Part shown: in pieces, positions 60,653-64,000 of the stretch
Numbering within the stretch: position 1 is the first letter of the stretch
How the letters are laid out: every line of letters starts with the position of its first letter
Assembly: GCA_051453625.1 (NCBI GenBank)
Contig: JBOZIK010000001.1
Location: forward strand, 285,974,336 to 286,038,335
DNA length: 64,000 nucleotides
Origin: Welwitschia mirabilis
Taxonomy: Eukaryota > Gnetophyta > Gnetopsida > Welwitschiales
Direction: 5' to 3'
Program-made: the position numbers and the translations under genes
Notes under the pieces: generated by a model
What the model saw: only the letters and a program-made list of their open reading frames with translations
Databases searched by the model: none
Told to the model about the DNA's origin: nothing

Positions 60653-61009
60653 TATTTCCATAAAGTTTTGAAGATTACATGATACAATAAGAAGATACAA
60701 GATTCATTTTCATAGATTTTACCAAGATATGTTGCAGAATATTTTTAACAACATATTAATTTCTATAAGAAATGAAGTTATACAAGAATAAAGTTTGGAA
60801 ATGTAATTACACTCACATAGGTTTCAAGCTAGTATGGACAAGTTACATGAATTCAAACATTCATAATGTCTATTAAGAAAGAAGTAAAAATAAGTACTTA
60901 TAGATACATACTACATCTCAAAATTTTATAAATTTTTTAAGAAAGCAATAGATTCATTAAAAAATAAGCATCTATTTAGACCATTAAAAGGCTACAATAC
61001 TAAAGAGTC

Positions 61010-61099
61010 TTATAAGAATTTATATAAATCTAGAACCATATAAGAAATAAGAGAATATCCTAAGACCATATAAGAAATAACGAGGATATTTAAGACCAT
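61010..61099 (-). pseudogene. LTR-borne hydrophobic ORF, LTR4 copy (truncated)
   Basis: 29 codons (MVLNILVISYMVLGYSLISYMVLDL...) to a TAA. Beyond it the same frame keeps NRCLFFNESIAFLK and later residues in register with the other copies. Confidence 0.35.
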
Positions 61100-61271
61100 G
61101 TCTAAAACTTGATGCAAAATCTCTAATCTTTTAAAGACTTTAAGACATTAAGGATTTCAAGGCTCTAGTGTTTCCAAGATTCTTAATATTTTCAAAGCTC
61201 TGAGATTCAAGGTTTCAAAGATCCAATAACAAAGAATAATTTAAAGCATACAAATAAAAAGGGAAGGAAGT

Positions 61272-61281
61272 CCTATATATA
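61272..61281 (-). promoter_or_regulatory. TATA box of GypA LTR4
   Basis: TATATATAGG on the minus strand. As LTR4 is the 5' LTR of the array, this would have been its outermost promoter. Confidence 0.6.
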
Positions 61282-61910
61282 ACAAAAAGAGGAAGGAAAT
61301 ATGAACATGCACTACCTTGAAGATGATATGAAGAGTTACTATCTTTAGATAAAAATGGTTACAATTTCATAACCTCCAATCATGACTTTGCTTGTCCATA
61401 GGATTCTTTTAATATTTCATTATAATAATAACTACTCATCACGCTAAAAATTTATTTTTATAATAAATAATGATCATGAAAAACATCTTGCATAAGTTAT
61501 AAGATTTAAGTTCTTTAGCATTTTTCAAAATAAGAAAAAGAAAGAGAAGTTAGTCACATGATAACATAATCTTTTGAAATTCCAAAATAATCATGAATTC
61601 TAACTCAAATAATTCATTCAAAAGGAAATGTCAAAACTTAAAAGGATGCTACCATTTTACCATAAATATAAAAACTAAAACTTAATAGAAGTTATGTTTG
61701 TTTAACTAATCAAGATAAGGCATTTAGTAATTAAATTTTAAATAATAATATTAAGATAATATTAAATCACTTATACATATTTTGCCATTTTTAATAAATA
61801 TTTTAGCCTATAAGACATTAATTTAGACTATTTTATTTATTCATCTCTATTAAAATATTTAAATAATTTTAGGCTAACTTTTAAAATCTTTGAAAATATG
61901 GGACATGACA

Positions 61911-61915
61911 ATAAG
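61911..61915. repeat. right target-site duplication of the GypA array
   Basis: ATAAG, pairing with ATAAA at 25575-25579. Confidence 0.7.
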
Positions 61916-62580
61916 GTAGAGAGAATTATAATTGTATTATGTGTGAAACTCATATTGTATTAAAGAACTACTAAATTTGATATCTAAAATATAGGAGAAC
62001 CATTATTGATGTTTAGCATCTTGTGTTTTTTTTCTAATTTTGCTATTCTTATGTTTTTTTTGCTTTTGTTCTCTAATTATTTTCTTGTCATTACTCCTAA
62101 AGCTTTATTTATATTCTAATAGAGAGTAATTTTGATGAATTTTAAGAGGCAAAATAGTTTTCCAATAGGTACATCTACTTGCAAATCATCTAAGTTTCTT
62201 CTTTTAATCTTCTTAGATTCTAGAGTTATGTGTTTATCAAAAATGACTCAAAACATGACTTTTAAGGGGGTTATTTGTAAATCTACGATTAATCCATACT
62301 TTTTGGAGTAAAATATAGGTATTTATAGTTATAAATGGACTCATTTTTTCCAATTTTTTAATGTTTTCAATTGCTATTATTATTTGGTGCATTGACAAAG
62401 TAAAACAAGCTATTTTAGCTTGCACAAATCCTAAGGTCTAGCTTCCCTTAATTATATTTGAAATAGAGATGGTTTTAAAGCTATGCATAAGTTTGGCTAT
62501 TAATCTTAAATATCACATTACTATTTATTAATTTATTCTTTTTAGGCTTTAAAAAAATATGGACATTCAACTAGATTACA
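61916..62580 (+). repeat. GypB 5' LTR, right part
   Basis: Follows the array TSD. Its last part (about 62415-62580) matches the reverse complement of the GypA LTR 3'-end region (for example 58740-58890), sharing TTTAAAGCTATGCATAA-like and TTAAATATCACATTA blocks. This is what a + strand sister LTR should have there. It ends near TTACA at 62580. No separate PBS was recognised. Confidence 0.55.
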
Positions 62581-62763
62581 CATCTGAAGATTGATCAATT
62601 AAAATTTTGGATTAAAAAATTTATTTTTAAAATAATCAAAAATTAATATTTATAAATGAAATGGTTATAATAGAAATAAGTAAAAGCTACTTATAATATG
62701 AAACAAGCATTTTATAGTAAAAACTCGAGCTTTTATTTTCAAGTTTCAAGGATGAAACTTCTT
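62581..62763 (+). other. residual GypB internal sequence
   Basis: Only about 180 bp between the inferred 5' LTR end and the PPT, so nearly all of the GypB internal region is missing. The last bases (TTTCAAGGATGAAACTTC) resemble the end of chromovirus pol just before the PPT. Confidence 0.5.
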
Positions 62764-62777
62764 AAGGGGAAAAGAAA
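62764..62777 (+). other. GypB polypurine tract
   Basis: AAGGGGAAAAGAAA, directly before TGTCACATC. Preceded by CTTCTT, as in GypA. Confidence 0.85.
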
Positions 62778-63414
62778 TGTCACATCTAGATTCTTCAAGA
62801 CCAAAATATTTAGTCCAAAGAGTTAAATAAAAAGTAAATAAAAATAAATTTTATCTTGTGGGACCTACTAAGTTAATTTAATTACTAGACTCTTTAGTAA
62901 TTCCCTACTTTATTAGTGAAAATTTGTTGTGTGATAATTATTATTTGGAATGATTTCTTTTCTTGTAACTGCTATAAGTAATAATATTATTTTTGTAATC
63001 TTAGTTGTTACACAAATATTATTTTATTTTTTAATAATTGTTAAATTTAATATACCATAATTAGTATATTTACTTATTTTCTCATTTTCTCATTTTAATG
63101 CATAAAAGATCCTTATAATAGCTATAATTATGAAGATGTATTATGTTGGATTAGTTTGATATTTTATCTTAGCAATGCATTCTAAAGTAACACCCATGTT
63201 TATGATGTTGCATTTTCATTTATTACTAATTAACATGTACTTATTAAGGTATTTCGCAAGTATTATATATATTTATTATTATAAATGAAAAAAGACCTAG
63301 TGGCCAAGAAAAGTAGCAATTGAAGGTTTGAAAATCATGATCATTTTCAAAGAATAGTAATAACTTGTATCTATTCCTTGAAATTCTCAATACCTTTAAA
63401 TTCCTTCATCTCAT

Positions 63415-63422
63415 TATAAATA
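63415..63422 (+). promoter_or_regulatory. TATA box of GypB 3' LTR
   Basis: TATAAATA, matching 24073-24080. Confidence 0.6.
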
Positions 63423-63592
63423 GAATTTCTTTTCTATTTAGTATGATTCTTTTGAAGATTTTCTAGTCTTGAAATATTGGAGATCTTTTACCTTGGAGCT
63501 TTGAAAACTTTAGAGTATTTGGAATCTTAGAGTTTTTGGAGCTTGACTATAGAAATCTTAAAACTTGAAAAACATTACGTTGAATCATAGGT

Positions 63593-63688
63593 ATGATTAT
63601 AGGATTTTCTTTTATTTATTATATGATCTTAGGCTTATCTTTATTTCTTATATGGTACAAGGTATTTCTTGCATCTTTTGTATGATTT
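63593..63688 (+). other. short ORF downstream of GypB 3' LTR TATA box
   Basis: 31 codons (MIIGFSFIYYMILGLSLF...). The ATG lies about 175 nt after the TATA box, and the text resembles the start of the GypA LTR-borne ORF. Confidence 0.3.
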
Positions 63689-64000
63689 CATGACTTTGTT
63701 CTTATTATCTGATTTGATTTTGTAAGCCTTTTTTGATTCATATAATACTTGGGTTGTGAATCTAATTCTATGCTTATTTAATAATATGAAAGAAAATTAA
63801 TTAGATAATCAAATTATGTGGCTTCAGGAGTTAGGCCAAATAGAATGATTGGAGTATGTTTATAATCCATCTAGTTATGCATAGTAGGATTTTTATGTGG
63901 CTTTAGAAGGTTTATCCCATATTAAGGGTTTCTATTTACCATAGGAATGAACCCCTAGATAAATAAGCATTTTTAGCACCCTTCTAGTGCTACATTCTTG

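Larger units (their letters stand above)
25580..61910 (-). mobile_element. GypA: tandem array of Ty3/gypsy chromovirus (4 LTRs, 3 internal regions)
   Basis: Order on the + coordinates: LTR1 (25580-29380), int1 (29381-33800), LTR2 (33801-37546), int2 (37547-50419, interrupted), LTR3 (50420-53466), int3 (53467-58515), LTR4 (58516-61910). All are in the same (minus) orientation. Each internal region has a PPT at the low-coordinate side and a PBS at the high side, and each carries gag, PR, RT, RNase H and INT plus chromodomain remains in Ty3/gypsy order. This fits the Tekay/Del chromovirus lineage. The array is bounded by one TSD. No copy could encode active proteins. Confidence 0.88.
58516..61910 (-). 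repeat. GypA LTR4
   Basis: 3395 bp; low end TGTAATATTA, high end GGACATGACA. It is the 5' LTR of the whole array and is followed by the right TSD. It lacks a few hundred bases near 58900 that LTR1 and LTR2 retain. Confidence 0.88.
62778..64000 (+). repeat. GypB 3' LTR (cut by window end)
   Basis: Starts TGTCACATCTAGATTC and is colinear with 23489-24708 to the last base of the window. The terminal CA and its TSD lie outside. Confidence 0.85.

Overview
The window is AT-rich nuclear DNA of a flowering plant, most likely intergenic heterochromatin. The evidence is a dense set of decayed plant-type LTR retrotransposons (a Sirevirus-like Ty1/copia element and Tekay/Del-like Ty3/gypsy chromoviruses), very little CpG, and no intact host gene. 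Species cannot be named from this sequence. I found no rRNA, tRNA, CRISPR array or operon. Every recognisable coding stretch is a retrotransposon pseudogene, except one weak possible exon at the left edge. Identity and length statements come from reading the sequence by eye, not from computed alignments.

Layout. 1-5184: unassigned AT-rich DNA with a 247-bp tandem duplication (2100-2545) and a sequence gap. 5190-15882: a complete but dead Ty1/copia element on the + strand, with two LTRs of about 1.4 kb, an iMet-type PBS, gag, PR, INT, RT and RNase H remains in that order, an extra 3 kb 3' region, a PPT and a near-perfect 5-bp target-site duplication (TSD). 15888-21210: unassigned. 21211-22243: a collapsed minus-strand LTR element (LTR end, leader and PBS, second LTR) running into a gap. 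23489-25574 and 61916-62580: two halves of one LTR of a + strand gypsy element (here GypB). Its PPT and 3' LTR follow at 62764 and run off the window.

25580-61910 is the most remarkable structure. It is a minus-strand tandem array of a related gypsy chromovirus (here GypA), ordered LTR1-int1-LTR2-int2-LTR3-int3-LTR4. The whole array is flanked by one 5-bp TSD (ATAAA/ATAAG) and sits inside the GypB LTR. Int2 is interrupted in gag by an 8.5-kb non-autonomous element (here NE, 41429-49923) with a perfect ATCTA TSD. The inferred order is GypB, then GypA insertion and array formation, then NE into int2. The copia element is an independent insertion.

Within the GypA LTRs I see four features worth checking: a colinear small hydrophobic ORF about 170 nt downstream of the TATA box in all four LTRs; a ladder of about four 54-bp units at the LTR 3' end that each carry a PBS-like motif; a 37-bp minisatellite with different copy numbers; and one site that has become a different microsatellite in three of the LTRs. 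Two long N gaps are flanked by near-identical sequence and look like unmerged contig overlaps.
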